From positions 930,001 through 994,000 of the forward strand of contig NZ_QQNB01000002.1 in NCBI RefSeq assembly GCF_003345355.1: a DNA stretch of 64,000 bases, written 5' to 3'. Each line of letters starts with the position of its first letter. The first letter of the stretch is position 1. The translations under genes were made by a program, and so were the position numbers. The stretch is from Sphingomonas aracearum. Its GTDB lineage: Bacteria; Pseudomonadota; Alphaproteobacteria; Sphingomonadales; Sphingomonadaceae. Under the pieces are notes generated by a model. It was not told the DNA's origin and did not search any database. It saw nothing but the letters and a program-made list of their open reading frames with translations. Shown piece by piece: positions 11,307-18,467 of this stretch.

Positions 11307-11594
11307 ATGCCCGACACCGACCCGAACAGCGCCCCCGACACGCTGCCCGACGATGCGCAGGACCGGGAAACCGCCGCCTCGGTACTTCACGACGCGGATC
11401 GCGACGATGCCGGCGGCGGCGGCCTGGGCGGCGCGGACGCCGCCGATCCGCTGGCCGCCCGCGCGGTGGCCGGCACCAGCCCCAACGCGCCGATCGATAC
11501 CGGCGTGGACGCCGGCCGCGCGGGCGCCGAGCGCGACAGCCGCCTGTCCGCCGCCGAGGACGACGGCAGCGAGCCGCATCCTTCCTCGCGCTAG
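11307..11594 (+). CDS. Hypothetical acidic disordered protein
   Basis: The protein has 95 residues from the ATG at 11307, preceded by a good ribosome-binding site (AAAGGAGA, 11293-11300). It is rich in Asp, Ala, Gly and Pro, with no hydrophobic core, signal or membrane segment, and is predicted disordered. I recognise no family. Composition resembles small stress-related proteins often found near general-stress genes in sphingomonads, but that is only a resemblance. Confidence 0.6.
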   Translation: MPDTDPNSAPDTLPDDAQDRETAASVLHDADRDDAGGGGLGGADAADPLAARAVAGTSPNAPIDTGVDAGRAGAERDSRLSAAEDDGSEPHPSSR

Positions 11595-11651
11595 ATCGGA
11601 ACGCTGCCGACACGAACGCGTTGAGCGAACCTTGGGAGAAGGAGGCTTATT

Positions 11652-11795
11652 ATGTTGTGGACGATTGTCGCTATTCTGCTGATCCTTTGGCTGCTCGGCT
11701 TTTCGCTGCAAATCGGTGCGGGGCTGATCCATATCCTGCTGGTGATCGCCGTCATCGTCGGCCTGGTGCAGCTGTTCCGCGGTCGACGGGTCTAG
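11652..11795 (+). CDS. Lmo0937-like small membrane protein
   Basis: A 47-residue protein too short for most ORF filters. The ATG at 11652 has a strong AGGAGG-type site at 11639-11644. The translation starts MLWTIVAILLILWLLG and continues into a second hydrophobic helix (LIHILLVIAVIVGLVQLF), ending in a basic tail RGRRV. This two-helix hairpin with a W-x-LG motif matches the lmo0937/DUF5670 family of tiny membrane proteins. Function is unknown; relatives are often stress-induced. Confidence 0.8.
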   Translation: MLWTIVAILLILWLLGFSLQIGAGLIHILLVIAVIVGLVQLFRGRRV

Positions 11796-11875
11796 TCGCG
11801 GGCGGCGTACCCGCGCAGTGAGATGCCGCGGCCCGGCGCTCCTGCGCGGAGCGGGGGGCCGCGGCCTCGGTCGGG

Positions 11876-12334
11876 CTAGGTGCCCGATTCGGCCAGCCGG
11901 CGGGCCACTTCCTCGCACTGCGCGGCGACGGCGCCCCAGCCCGCCTCGAAGCCCATCGCCTTGTGCTGGTCGCACGCTTCGGCCGTCCAGTGCCGCGCAC
12001 CGGCGCGATAGCGCGTCCGCTCCCCTTCGGGCGTGAGTTCCAGGAAGCCGACCATGAACGGTCCCTGCGGCACCCAGCCGCTGGCGAACGCGTCGGTGAA
12101 CACCACGCGGCGGTCCGGCACCACCTCCAGATAGACGCCTTCCTGCGGCATCTTCTCGCCATCCGGCCCGTGCATCACCATCGCCGAACGCCCGCCGGGA
12201 CGGAGCTCCTGCGCGACGATCTCCGCCCGCCATGGCCGGGGGCACCAGCATTCGCCGAGATGGTCGGCAAAGGCCCGCCATACCGCCCCGACCGGCGCAT
12301 CCATCAACCGCTCGATCGCCAGTTCGTAGGTCAT
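11876..12334 (-). CDS. SRPBCC (AHSA1-like) family protein
   Basis: The protein has 152 residues. It starts YELAIERLMDAPVGAVWRAFADHLGECWCPRPW and has the START-like pattern of AHSA1/activator-of-Hsp90 homologues, including MVGFLELTPEGERTRYRAGARHW. These small cytosolic proteins bind hydrophobic ligands in a helix-grip fold. It is last in a five-gene operon of VOC and related proteins. Its ATG overlaps the stop of the preceding PhnB-like gene by four bases. Confidence 0.85.
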   Translation of the reverse strand: MTYELAIERLMDAPVGAVWRAFADHLGECWCPRPWRAEIVAQELRPGGRSAMVMHGPDGEKMPQEGVYLEVVPDRRVVFTDAFASGWVPQGPFMVGFLELTPEGERTRYRAGARHWTAEACDQHKAMGFEAGWGAVAAQCEEVARRLAESGT

Positions 12335-12819
12335 GCCGCCGCTCCCTTCCGTGCCGCCTCGATCGCGGCGATGTCGATCCGGCGCATGGTCATCATCGCC
12401 TGCATCACCCGCGCGGCAGCCTCGCCGTCAGGGTCGGTCATGCCGGCCATCAGCGCGCGTGGCACGATCTGCCAGCTGAAGCCCCAGCGGTCGCGGCACC
12501 AGCCGCAATCGGACTCCGCCCCGCCATTGCCGACGATCGCGTCCCAGTAGCGGTCGGTCTCGGCCTGATCGTCGGTGAACACCTGAAAGCTCACCGCTTC
12601 GTTGGCGGTGATGCCGGGGCCGCCGTTCAGGCCCAGGAACGGCTGGCCGCAGACGGTGAACTCCACCGTGATCTCGTCGCCGGCCATGCCGGACGGATAG
12701 TCGAGCGCCGCCGCTTCGCCGTCGCCGACATGGCTGTCGGGGAAGGTCGCGGCATAGAATTCCGCGGCACGGCGCGCCTCGCCCCTGTCGAACCACAGGC
12801 AGGTCATCAGCTTGCTCAT
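12331..12819 (-). CDS. PhnB-like VOC family protein
   Basis: The protein has 162 residues from the ATG at 12819, which overlaps the upstream stop by four bases. It matches the '3-demethylubiquinone-9 3-methyltransferase' / PhnB-like branch of the vicinal-oxygen-chelate fold: MTCLWFDRGEARRAAEFYAATFPDS, then DQAETDRYWDAIVGNGG and CGWCRDRWGFSWQIVPRAL. The methyltransferase name of this family is historical and no methyltransferase motif is present. Its role is unknown; the operon suggests response to a small electrophile or xenobiotic. Confidence 0.85.
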   Translation of the reverse strand: MSKLMTCLWFDRGEARRAAEFYAATFPDSHVGDGEAAALDYPSGMAGDEITVEFTVCGQPFLGLNGGPGITANEAVSFQVFTDDQAETDRYWDAIVGNGGAESDCGWCRDRWGFSWQIVPRALMAGMTDPDGEAAARVMQAMMTMRRIDIAAIEAARKGAAA

Positions 12820-13595
12820 GGCCGTTCCCCCGACACGAAGCCGACGGGACAGCCCTGCGGATCGGTCGCCACGACGATCCGCTGTCCACCGGGCACTTCC
12901 ATGGGCCCCATCAGCACCGTGCCGCCGAGTTCGGCCACCTGCGTGGCGGCAGCGTCCACGTCCGGTATGGAGAAATAGAAACCCCAGCGTTTCGGCTGGT
13001 CGGGGCTCGCCTGGTCCATCATCGCGCCCAGCCTGGTGATGCCGCAATCCACGAAGCTGTAGTCGCCCATCGGCCCCATCGGCATCGCTTCGGTGGAGGT
13101 CCAGCCGAGCAGGTCGCCGTAGAAGCCGAGCGCGGCCTTGCTGTCGGTGGTCACCAGCTCGTTCCAGGCGACACGGCCGGGCAGGGTTTCGGAGAAAGCG
13201 GTGTTCTCCACGCCCTCGATCCCCGGTGGCGGGCTGGGCCGCATCAGGTAGAAGGCAACGCCCTGCGCATCCTCGACCAGCGCGATACGGCCGACGTTCG
13301 GGATGTCGCTGGCGGGCATGTGCACCTTCCCACCCGCCGCCGTCACCTCCCCTGCCTTGGCGTCCAGGTCCTCGACATGGAAATAGGCGTACCAGCCGGC
13401 GGGGATCGGCGCCTCGGCCGGACGCGGCATCATGCCCGCGACGCCCTGCCCGTCCACCTCGACAATGGTGTACTCCATCCCCTCGCCCGGCACCGCGAAC
13501 GGCGTGAACGTCCACCCGACCACTGCACCGTAGAACGCCTTGGCCGCGTCCACGTCCGGGGTCATCAGCTCGTACCAGATCGGCATTCCGTTCAT
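12816..13595 (-). CDS. Tandem-domain VOC (glyoxalase/bleomycin-resistance-like) protein
   Basis: The protein has 259 residues with two VOC modules. The first (about 1-120) begins GMPIWYELMTPDVDAAKAFYGAVVGW; the second (about 130-255) begins GRVAWNELVTTDSKAALGFYGDLLGW. The repeated ELx-TxD-x-x-AxxFYGxxxGW pattern is diagnostic. Such two-module proteins can form a complete metal-binding site within one chain. It lies 12 bases after the DUF1428 gene in the same operon. Function is not established for this subtype. Confidence 0.88.
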   Translation of the reverse strand: MNGMPIWYELMTPDVDAAKAFYGAVVGWTFTPFAVPGEGMEYTIVEVDGQGVAGMMPRPAEAPIPAGWYAYFHVEDLDAKAGEVTAAGGKVHMPASDIPNVGRIALVEDAQGVAFYLMRPSPPPGIEGVENTAFSETLPGRVAWNELVTTDSKAALGFYGDLLGWTSTEAMPMGPMGDYSFVDCGITRLGAMMDQASPDQPKRWGFYFSIPDVDAAATQVAELGGTVLMGPMEVPGGQRIVVATDPQGCPVGFVSGERP

Positions 13596-13607
13596 CTCAA
13601 CTCCCCC

Positions 13608-13961
13608 TCAGGCGTCCAGGATGGCGGCGAACCCGCCATAGATCAGCCGCTTGCCTTCGAACGGCATGGGGCCGTCCGGCTGCATGCGCGGATCCTCCAT
13701 CGCCTTTGCCATGCCGGCATCGCGCGCCTGCTTGTCCGGCCATTCGATCCAGGAGAAGACGACCTGCTCGCCCTCCTCCGCCGCCACTGCGCGGAAGAAG
13801 TCGGTAACGGTGCCGTGCGGCACATCGTCGCTCCAGCATTCCACCACGCGCAGGGCGCCATGCTCGCGGAATACCGGCGCAGCCCTGGCCGCGAAGCCGA
13901 GATACTCCTCCTTGCTCACGCCCGCGCGCACCGGCGCCAGGAACCCGTCCACATAGGTCAT
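13608..13961 (-). CDS. DUF1428 family protein
   Basis: The protein has 117 residues. The start MTYVDGFLAPV, the central ECWSDDVPHGTVTDFFRAVAAEEGE and FSWIEWPDKQARDAGMAKAMEDPRM are characteristic of DUF1428, a ferredoxin-like dimeric alpha-beta-barrel family of unknown function. It sits second in the VOC operon, 20 bases after the leading gene. Confidence 0.88.
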   Translation of the reverse strand: MTYVDGFLAPVRAGVSKEEYLGFAARAAPVFREHGALRVVECWSDDVPHGTVTDFFRAVAAEEGEQVVFSWIEWPDKQARDAGMAKAMEDPRMQPDGPMPFEGKRLIYGGFAAILDA

Positions 13962-13981
13962 GCGGTTTCTCCCTGCCCGGA

Positions 13982-14392
13982 TCAGGCCGCTTCGCTTGCT
14001 GCAGACATGTCCATGAACATCGGGCCCCAGCCATGGCCGTCCGGATCCTCGAAGCCCCGGCTGTACAGGAAGCCCTCGTCCTCGGCACCGTGCGCCTCGC
14101 GCCCGCCCGCCGCGACCGCCGCCGCGCTGATCGCATCGACCGCCTCGCGGCTGTCCATGGCAAGCGCGAACAGCGCCTGGCTGGACGTGCGCGGATCAAC
14201 GATCTGCTTGGGGGTCAGCGTGGCGTAGAAATCGTGGCTGGCCACCATCACGCTGAAGGTGTCCGACCATTGCAGCGCCGACGCCTGCTCATTGGAGAAG
14301 GCGGCGTTCTTCGTGAAGCCGATCGCTTCGTAGAAGGCGGTGGATCGCGCGACATCGGTGACCGGCAGGCTGACAAAGACTTGCTTGCTCAT
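13982..14392 (-). CDS. VOC family protein, first gene of the operon
   Basis: The protein has 136 residues from the ATG at 14392. MSKQVFVSLPVTDVARSTAFYEAIGF and the C-terminal GFLYSRGFEDPDGHGWGPMFMD match the YQ-type extradiol-dioxygenase/VOC branch. The metal-binding glutamate of canonical glyoxalase I corresponds to E in FEDPDGH. This gene is read away from the HxlR regulator across a 76-base intergenic region with repeated operator-like elements, so it is probably that regulator's target. Confidence 0.85.
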   Translation of the reverse strand: MSKQVFVSLPVTDVARSTAFYEAIGFTKNAAFSNEQASALQWSDTFSVMVASHDFYATLTPKQIVDPRTSSQALFALAMDSREAVDAISAAAVAAGGREAHGAEDEGFLYSRGFEDPDGHGWGPMFMDMSAASEAA

Positions 14393-14452
14393 GCTTTCTC
14401 TCCCGTGGGGCGGCCGTTCGATTCGGCTCACTTGCAAAGCGTGTCGCCAGTA

Positions 14453-14484
14453 GTTAGCTAAAGCAACGATGAAGTTAGATAAAG
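14453..14484. promoter_or_regulatory. Direct-repeat operator between VOC operon and HxlR gene
   Basis: Two copies of GTTAGMTAAAG (14453-14463 and 14474-14484) are spaced 21 bases start to start, two turns of B-DNA. The second copy lies inside the first codons of the regulator gene. TTAGCTAA in the first copy is itself palindromic. This is how a winged-helix dimer pair would bind to repress both divergent genes. Assignment to the adjacent HxlR protein is inference. Confidence 0.55.
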
Positions 14485-15140
14485 TGAGTAGTAACCCCAA
14501 GCGCTGGTATGACGATGCCTGCGGCACGGCGCTGGCCATGGAATTGGTGGGCGAACGCTGGTCGCTGCTGATCGTGCGCGAGCTGATGTTCGGCGCACGA
14601 CGCTTTGGCGAGATCAAGGCGGGCCTGTCGGGCATCTCCGCCAACGTGCTGACGCAGCGGCTGGACGGGCTGGAGCGTGCCGGCATCCTCTCGAAGCGCC
14701 GCCTGCCCTCCCCGGCCAACGTGCAGGTCTACGAACTGACGGAATGGGGCTACCAGAGCGAGACGGCGATCCAGGAGCTCGGTCGCTGGGCGGTGCGCAG
14801 CCCCGCGCATGATCCCAGCCTGCCGCTGTCGCCCGCCTCCCTGATGATGTCTTTCCGCACCATGATCGATCGCCACGCCGCCGCCGAGCGGCCGATGACG
14901 GTTTCGCTGGAGGTCACCGGCGAGCCGTTCGTGGCGAGAGTGGACGCACGGGGGATCGCGGTGGAGCGGGGCATCGTTTCCGCGGCCGACCTGCGCCTGA
15001 CGGGCGCCACAACCGCGTTTGCCGCGGTGATCTATGGCGGCGCGCCCGCCGAAGGATTGCTGACGGTCGACGGCGACAAGGCGCTGTTCGATCGCTTCCG
15101 CACGCTGTTTCCGCTGCCCGCGAAGATCGCCACGCCATGA
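14469..15140 (+). CDS. HxlR-family transcriptional regulator with C-terminal ligand-like domain
   Basis: The protein has 223 residues. The N-terminal winged helix (about 12-105) carries the HxlR pattern: CGTALAMELVGERWSLLIVRELMFGARRFGEI, then GISANVLTQRLDGLERAGIL, including the conserved cysteine near the start that can sense electrophiles. Residues about 120-223 form an extra domain resembling an SCP2/sterol-carrier fold, found in longer HxlR members. It is divergent from the VOC operon and likely regulates it and itself. Its stop overlaps the ribbon-helix-helix gene. Confidence 0.88.
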   Translation: MKLDKVSSNPKRWYDDACGTALAMELVGERWSLLIVRELMFGARRFGEIKAGLSGISANVLTQRLDGLERAGILSKRRLPSPANVQVYELTEWGYQSETAIQELGRWAVRSPAHDPSLPLSPASLMMSFRTMIDRHAAAERPMTVSLEVTGEPFVARVDARGIAVERGIVSAADLRLTGATTAFAAVIYGGAPAEGLLTVDGDKALFDRFRTLFPLPAKIATP

Positions 15141-15385
15141 CCATCGCGCCCCCGCCGCAGGGCTTTGCCGGCCCGGTCAAACGATCGGTGACGATCGCCG
15201 GGCACCAGACCTCGATCAGCCTGGAACCCGTCTTCTGGACCGCGCTGGAGCAGGCGGCGGGCGTGCACCGCCTGCCGCTCAGTGCGCTGATTGCGCAGAT
15301 CGATGCCTTGCGCATCGTGGAGGCGGACCCGCCCAACCTCGCCAGCGCGCTGCGCACCTGGCTGTTCGTGAGAAACGCTCCATGA
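15137..15385 (+). CDS. Ribbon-helix-helix domain protein
   Basis: The protein has 82 residues. After a short leader, VKRSVTIAGHQTSISLEPVFWTALEQAA and LSALIAQIDALR fit the RHH_4 (PF13467-type) ribbon-helix-helix: a strand followed by two helices. Such proteins are frequent in alphaproteobacteria and may bind DNA, but targets are unknown. The ATG overlaps the HxlR stop by four bases, so expression is coupled to it. Confidence 0.85.
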   Translation: MTIAPPPQGFAGPVKRSVTIAGHQTSISLEPVFWTALEQAAGVHRLPLSALIAQIDALRIVEADPPNLASALRTWLFVRNAP

Positions 15386-15442
15386 AGCTGTTCCGCGACG
15401 AACGCGAGGGTTCCGGCCTCCGCCGGGGCACGAGGTCCGGGG

Positions 15443-16354
15443 CTATTCCCCGAATGCGCCCCCGCGATAGAGCAAGGTGATCGCGACGCGGCGGTTGCGC
15501 GGATCGGTCGGGTTCTTGGCGATGATCGGCTCGCGGTCGGCGACGCCCTCGATCCGGTAGAAGCGGCGTTCAGGCACGCCTCCGTCGAACAACCGCCGGC
15601 GCGTCGCCTCGGCACGGCCGGAGGACAGCATCCAGTTATTGTATTCCAGCGGGTTGCCGTAGCCGAGCGCATCGGTGTGTCCGCGGATCATGATCGGGTT
15701 CTCCGTACCCTTGATCGACTCCGCGATCATGCCGATCAGCCTCGATGCCTCCGGCACCAGTTGCGTGGTGCCCAGCGCGAACATCGAATAATCCGCATCG
15801 TCGATCAGGTCGATGCGCAGCCCGTCGCGGGTGCGCAGGAAGCGGATATGCTGCGCCAGCTTCTTCAGCTGCGGGCTCTGCGCCATCGCCCTGGTCAGCG
15901 TGCGCTTCATCTTCTCGAAATTCTGCTGGTCCGCCGCCTGCATCGCGGCCTTGTCCTTCAGCGTGCCCTTCTGCCCGGTGCCGACCTGTGTTCCCCCGGT
16001 GGAGTCCGCCGGGATGGTCAGCGAGCGCGTGCCGCTCTGCGCCGCCTTGTGCGGGTAATTGTCCTTGTCGGTGATCGATTCACCGCCGAACAGCCCGTTG
16101 GAGCCGGCGGAGTTCTGCTTGAACTCGATCAGCGTGGGCGCGAAATAATCGGCGATCGACTTGCGCTGCTTCTCGCTGGTGGCACCCAGCAGCCACATCA
16201 GCAGGAAGAACGCCATCATCGCCGTCACGAAATCGGCATAGGCGACCTTCCAGGCCCCGCCATGATGGCCGCCATGGCCATCGGCGATCACCTTCTTGAC
16301 GATGATGATCTTGGGCGGCTGATTGGAGCCGTGGGGAGCGCGTGCGCCGGCCAT
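15443..16354 (-). CDS. motB: Flagellar motor stator protein MotB
   Basis: The protein has 303 residues. After a basic N terminus the single membrane helix holds the proton-channel aspartate in WKVAYADFVTAMMAFFLLMWLLG. A long linker leads to the OmpA-like peptidoglycan-anchoring domain (about 180-295; IRGHTDALGYGNPLEYNNWMLSSGRAEATRRRL). It pairs with MotA to drive rotation. It is separated from motA by 245 bases carrying a large imperfect palindrome, which is unusual for this normally tight pair. Confidence 0.96.
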   Translation of the reverse strand: MAGARAPHGSNQPPKIIIVKKVIADGHGGHHGGAWKVAYADFVTAMMAFFLLMWLLGATSEKQRKSIADYFAPTLIEFKQNSAGSNGLFGGESITDKDNYPHKAAQSGTRSLTIPADSTGGTQVGTGQKGTLKDKAAMQAADQQNFEKMKRTLTRAMAQSPQLKKLAQHIRFLRTRDGLRIDLIDDADYSMFALGTTQLVPEASRLIGMIAESIKGTENPIMIRGHTDALGYGNPLEYNNWMLSSGRAEATRRRLFDGGVPERRFYRIEGVADREPIIAKNPTDPRNRRVAITLLYRGGAFGE

Positions 16355-16374
16355 CTATCGGGTGCTCCGAAGAG

Positions 16375-16580
16375 GTTCACGCGAAGGCGCGATGACGCGA
16401 AGGGGGGCTCGATCGCGAAGAGACGCAGGGGTGTTCCGCAAAAGGTAGACGCCGCCGCGACAGCGGCTCTCCGAACTGCCTGCGCTGACGCGCGGAAGCC
16501 TGATCCGGCGAGGCACTCTCCGCGTCCTCTGCGCCTCTGCGCGCGTGACAATCTTCGCGTCTTCGCGGCTTCGCGCGAAC
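16375..16580. repeat. Imperfect inverted repeat between motA and motB
   Basis: The outer arms, 16375-16402 and 16553-16580, are reverse complements at 25 of 28 positions and are built from the motif GTTCnCGCGAAGnCGCGAnGACGCGAAG. Further in, CGCAGAG/CGCGAAGAG-type motifs continue less perfectly. No open reading frame crosses it convincingly. It fills most of the motA-motB gap. It looks like a non-coding palindromic repeat element rather than a simple terminator. Confidence 0.7.
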
Positions 16581-16599
16581 ACCATCTGCGGAGCCACGC

Positions 16600-17463
16600 T
16601 CACCGCCCACGCAGCCCGTCGAACACCTCGGCGAAGCCGGGCTGGTTGTTGTGCGCGATGCCCGAGCGGGCCGCCTCGATCACCAGCGGCTGCGGATGCC
16701 CGTGCAGCGAGGCGATGATGATCTGCTTCACCGTGTGATAGATCGCGCCGTCCGCATCCAGCACCTGCTGCAGCCGGTTGGCGAGCGGCGCGACGATGCC
16801 GTAGGCCAGCAGCACGCCCATGAACGTGCCGACCAGCGCCGAGCCGATCATCGCGCCCAGGATCGAGGGCGGCTTGTCGATCGAGCCCATGGTCTTCACC
16901 ACGCCCAGCACCGCGGCGACGATGCCGAGCGCGGGCAGCGCATCGGCCAGGTTCTGCAGCATCGCCTGCGGCGTCGCGACCTCGTGATGGTGGTTCTTGA
17001 TCGCCGCATCCATCACTTCCTCCACCGCATGCACGTCCAGCGTGCCGGAGGAGACGACCACCAGGCGCAGGGTGTCGGCGATGAGATTGGTCAAGGCATG
17101 GTCGGCGAGCAGCCTGGGATATTCGGCGAACAGGGCGGAGGACTTGGGATCCTCGACATGCGGCTCCAGCGCGATCGGGCCGTCCGTGCGCAGCATCTTC
17201 ATCAGCTTGGAAACGAGGAAGATGACGTCCAGATAGTCCTGCTTCTTGTATTTCGGGCCTTTGAACACCTTGGCCAGGCCGCCGCCCAGCGCCTTCAGCT
17301 CCTTGCCCGAATTGCCGATGATGAGCGCGCCGACGGCCGCACCGCCGATGATGATCATCTCGTGCGGGATCGCTTCCATGACGGGGCCGAGCGCGCCGCC
17401 GGTGAAGACGAAACCGCCGAAGATCATCACCAGCAGGACCACAAGGCCGATGATCGGAAACAT
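16600..17463 (-). CDS. motA: Flagellar motor stator protein MotA
   Basis: The protein has 287 residues with four membrane helices: two near the N terminus (FPIIGLVVLLVMIFGGFVF and MIIIGGAAVGALIIG) and two in the C-terminal half (LGIVAAVLGVVKTMG, and ALVGTFMGVLLAYGIVAPLA). The large cytoplasmic loop carries the charged residues that contact FliG. With MotB it forms the proton-driven stator. It is read after flgL across an 84-base gap with a hairpin. I found no sigma-28 or sigma-54 site directly upstream. Confidence 0.95.
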   Translation of the reverse strand: MFPIIGLVVLLVMIFGGFVFTGGALGPVMEAIPHEMIIIGGAAVGALIIGNSGKELKALGGGLAKVFKGPKYKKQDYLDVIFLVSKLMKMLRTDGPIALEPHVEDPKSSALFAEYPRLLADHALTNLIADTLRLVVVSSGTLDVHAVEEVMDAAIKNHHHEVATPQAMLQNLADALPALGIVAAVLGVVKTMGSIDKPPSILGAMIGSALVGTFMGVLLAYGIVAPLANRLQQVLDADGAIYHTVKQIIIASLHGHPQPLVIEAARSGIAHNNQPGFAEVFDGLRGR

Positions 17464-17490
17464 ACGCGCGAAACCCCCGATATTCTCGAG

Positions 17491-17535
17491 CGGCAGGGTT
17501 AGCCGGGCTTCCCTTCGATCCGGTTAACCCTGCCG
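17491..17535 (-). terminator. Hairpin between flgL and motA
   Basis: CGGCAGGGTTA (17491-17501) and TAACCCTGCCG (17525-17535) form a perfect 11-bp stem just after the flgL stop. No T-tract follows. It may attenuate read-through from the flg operon into motA, or protect the 3' end of the flg message. Confidence 0.5.
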
Positions 17536-17547
17536 GTACTCGCGCCT

Positions 17548-18459
17548 CTACTTGAGGTAATCGAACAGCGAGAGCGAGGAGAGTTTGGTGAAGCTCGCCT
17601 GTGTCGCCTGCAGCGTCGTGATCGTCTTCTGCAACTCGGCGATGGCCGAGGTGATGTCCGTATCCTCGAGGTCGGAACGGGCAACTTCCCGGTTCTCCAC
17701 CGCCACGGCCATCTGGTCGGCATCGAGCTCCAGCCGCGCCGCCCGCGCGCCCAGCGAGCCGCGGGCGGAGGTCAGCTGCGTCTGGCCCAGCGACAAATCG
17801 TCCTGCGCCGCCTTCGGCGCCTCCGTCATGCCGCCGCCCGCCTCCAGCGCGTCGGCCAACCTCTTGACGGTCGCGAACACGTCGGTAGCCGTGCCGTCCG
17901 TGCCCGTGAAGCCGAACACCCGTTGGGCGCTGTCGGTCGCTTGGATAGACGTGCCGTTGCCGATCGGCAGCGGGGCGGGCTCGCCGGTGCCGGTGAAGGT
18001 GACGGAGCCATCGCTCGCCTGGGTGACGGCGGTGTCGCCCGTCGCCGCGCCGAACAAGGGCTGCCCGCGCATGTCCCTGGTGTTCGCCAGCGCCGCCATG
18101 TCGTCCAGCACGGACCTGAGCTCGGTGGCGATCACCTTGCGATCACTGGCGGACAGCGTGTCGCTGCCGGCGCGCACCGCAAGCTCCTTGGCGCGCTGCA
18201 GCTGCGTGGACATGCCGTCCAGCGTCGAGTCCGCCTGCGCGAGCACGGATTGGCCGAGCTTGATGTTCGCCGAATAGGCAAGATCGTCCGCGCTCGCCTG
18301 CTTCATGCCGGCCAGACGCTTGTAGGCGACCACGTCGTCGGCGGCGCCTTGCAGCCTGGTCTGCGTGGAGATCTGCGTCTGAAGAAGGTCGGATTTTGCC
18401 GACAGCTTGTTCATCAGCGAGGTCGAGCGATCGTAGAAGGAGGAGGTGCTGATCTGCAT
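17548..18459 (-). CDS. flgL: Flagellar hook-filament junction protein FlgL
   Basis: The protein has 303 residues from the ATG at 18459. I prefer this to an in-frame ATG at 18471 because a GAGGA site lies just before 18459 and overlaps the flgK stop. The N-terminal coiled region (MQISTSSFYDRSTSLMNKLS) and C-terminal heptad region (DITSAIAELQKTITTLQATQASFTKLSSLSLFDYLK, in two halves) are the flagellin-like D0/D1 segments. It is HAP3, linking the hook to the filament. Confidence 0.94.
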   Translation of the reverse strand: MQISTSSFYDRSTSLMNKLSAKSDLLQTQISTQTRLQGAADDVVAYKRLAGMKQASADDLAYSANIKLGQSVLAQADSTLDGMSTQLQRAKELAVRAGSDTLSASDRKVIATELRSVLDDMAALANTRDMRGQPLFGAATGDTAVTQASDGSVTFTGTGEPAPLPIGNGTSIQATDSAQRVFGFTGTDGTATDVFATVKRLADALEAGGGMTEAPKAAQDDLSLGQTQLTSARGSLGARAARLELDADQMAVAVENREVARSDLEDTDITSAIAELQKTITTLQATQASFTKLSSLSLFDYLK

Positions 18460-18467
18460 GGCCGTCC

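Noticed and set aside
15382..15480. A 32-codon frame overlapping the ribbon-helix-helix stop (ATGA)
   Set aside because: It runs into the convergent motB 3' end and is Arg/Gly-rich without features. Too short and overlapping to support.
17464..17547. Sigma-28 promoter before motA
   Set aside because: A TTAACCGG…GCCCGG pair exists, but both blocks deviate and the spacer is wrong compared with the four strict sites.
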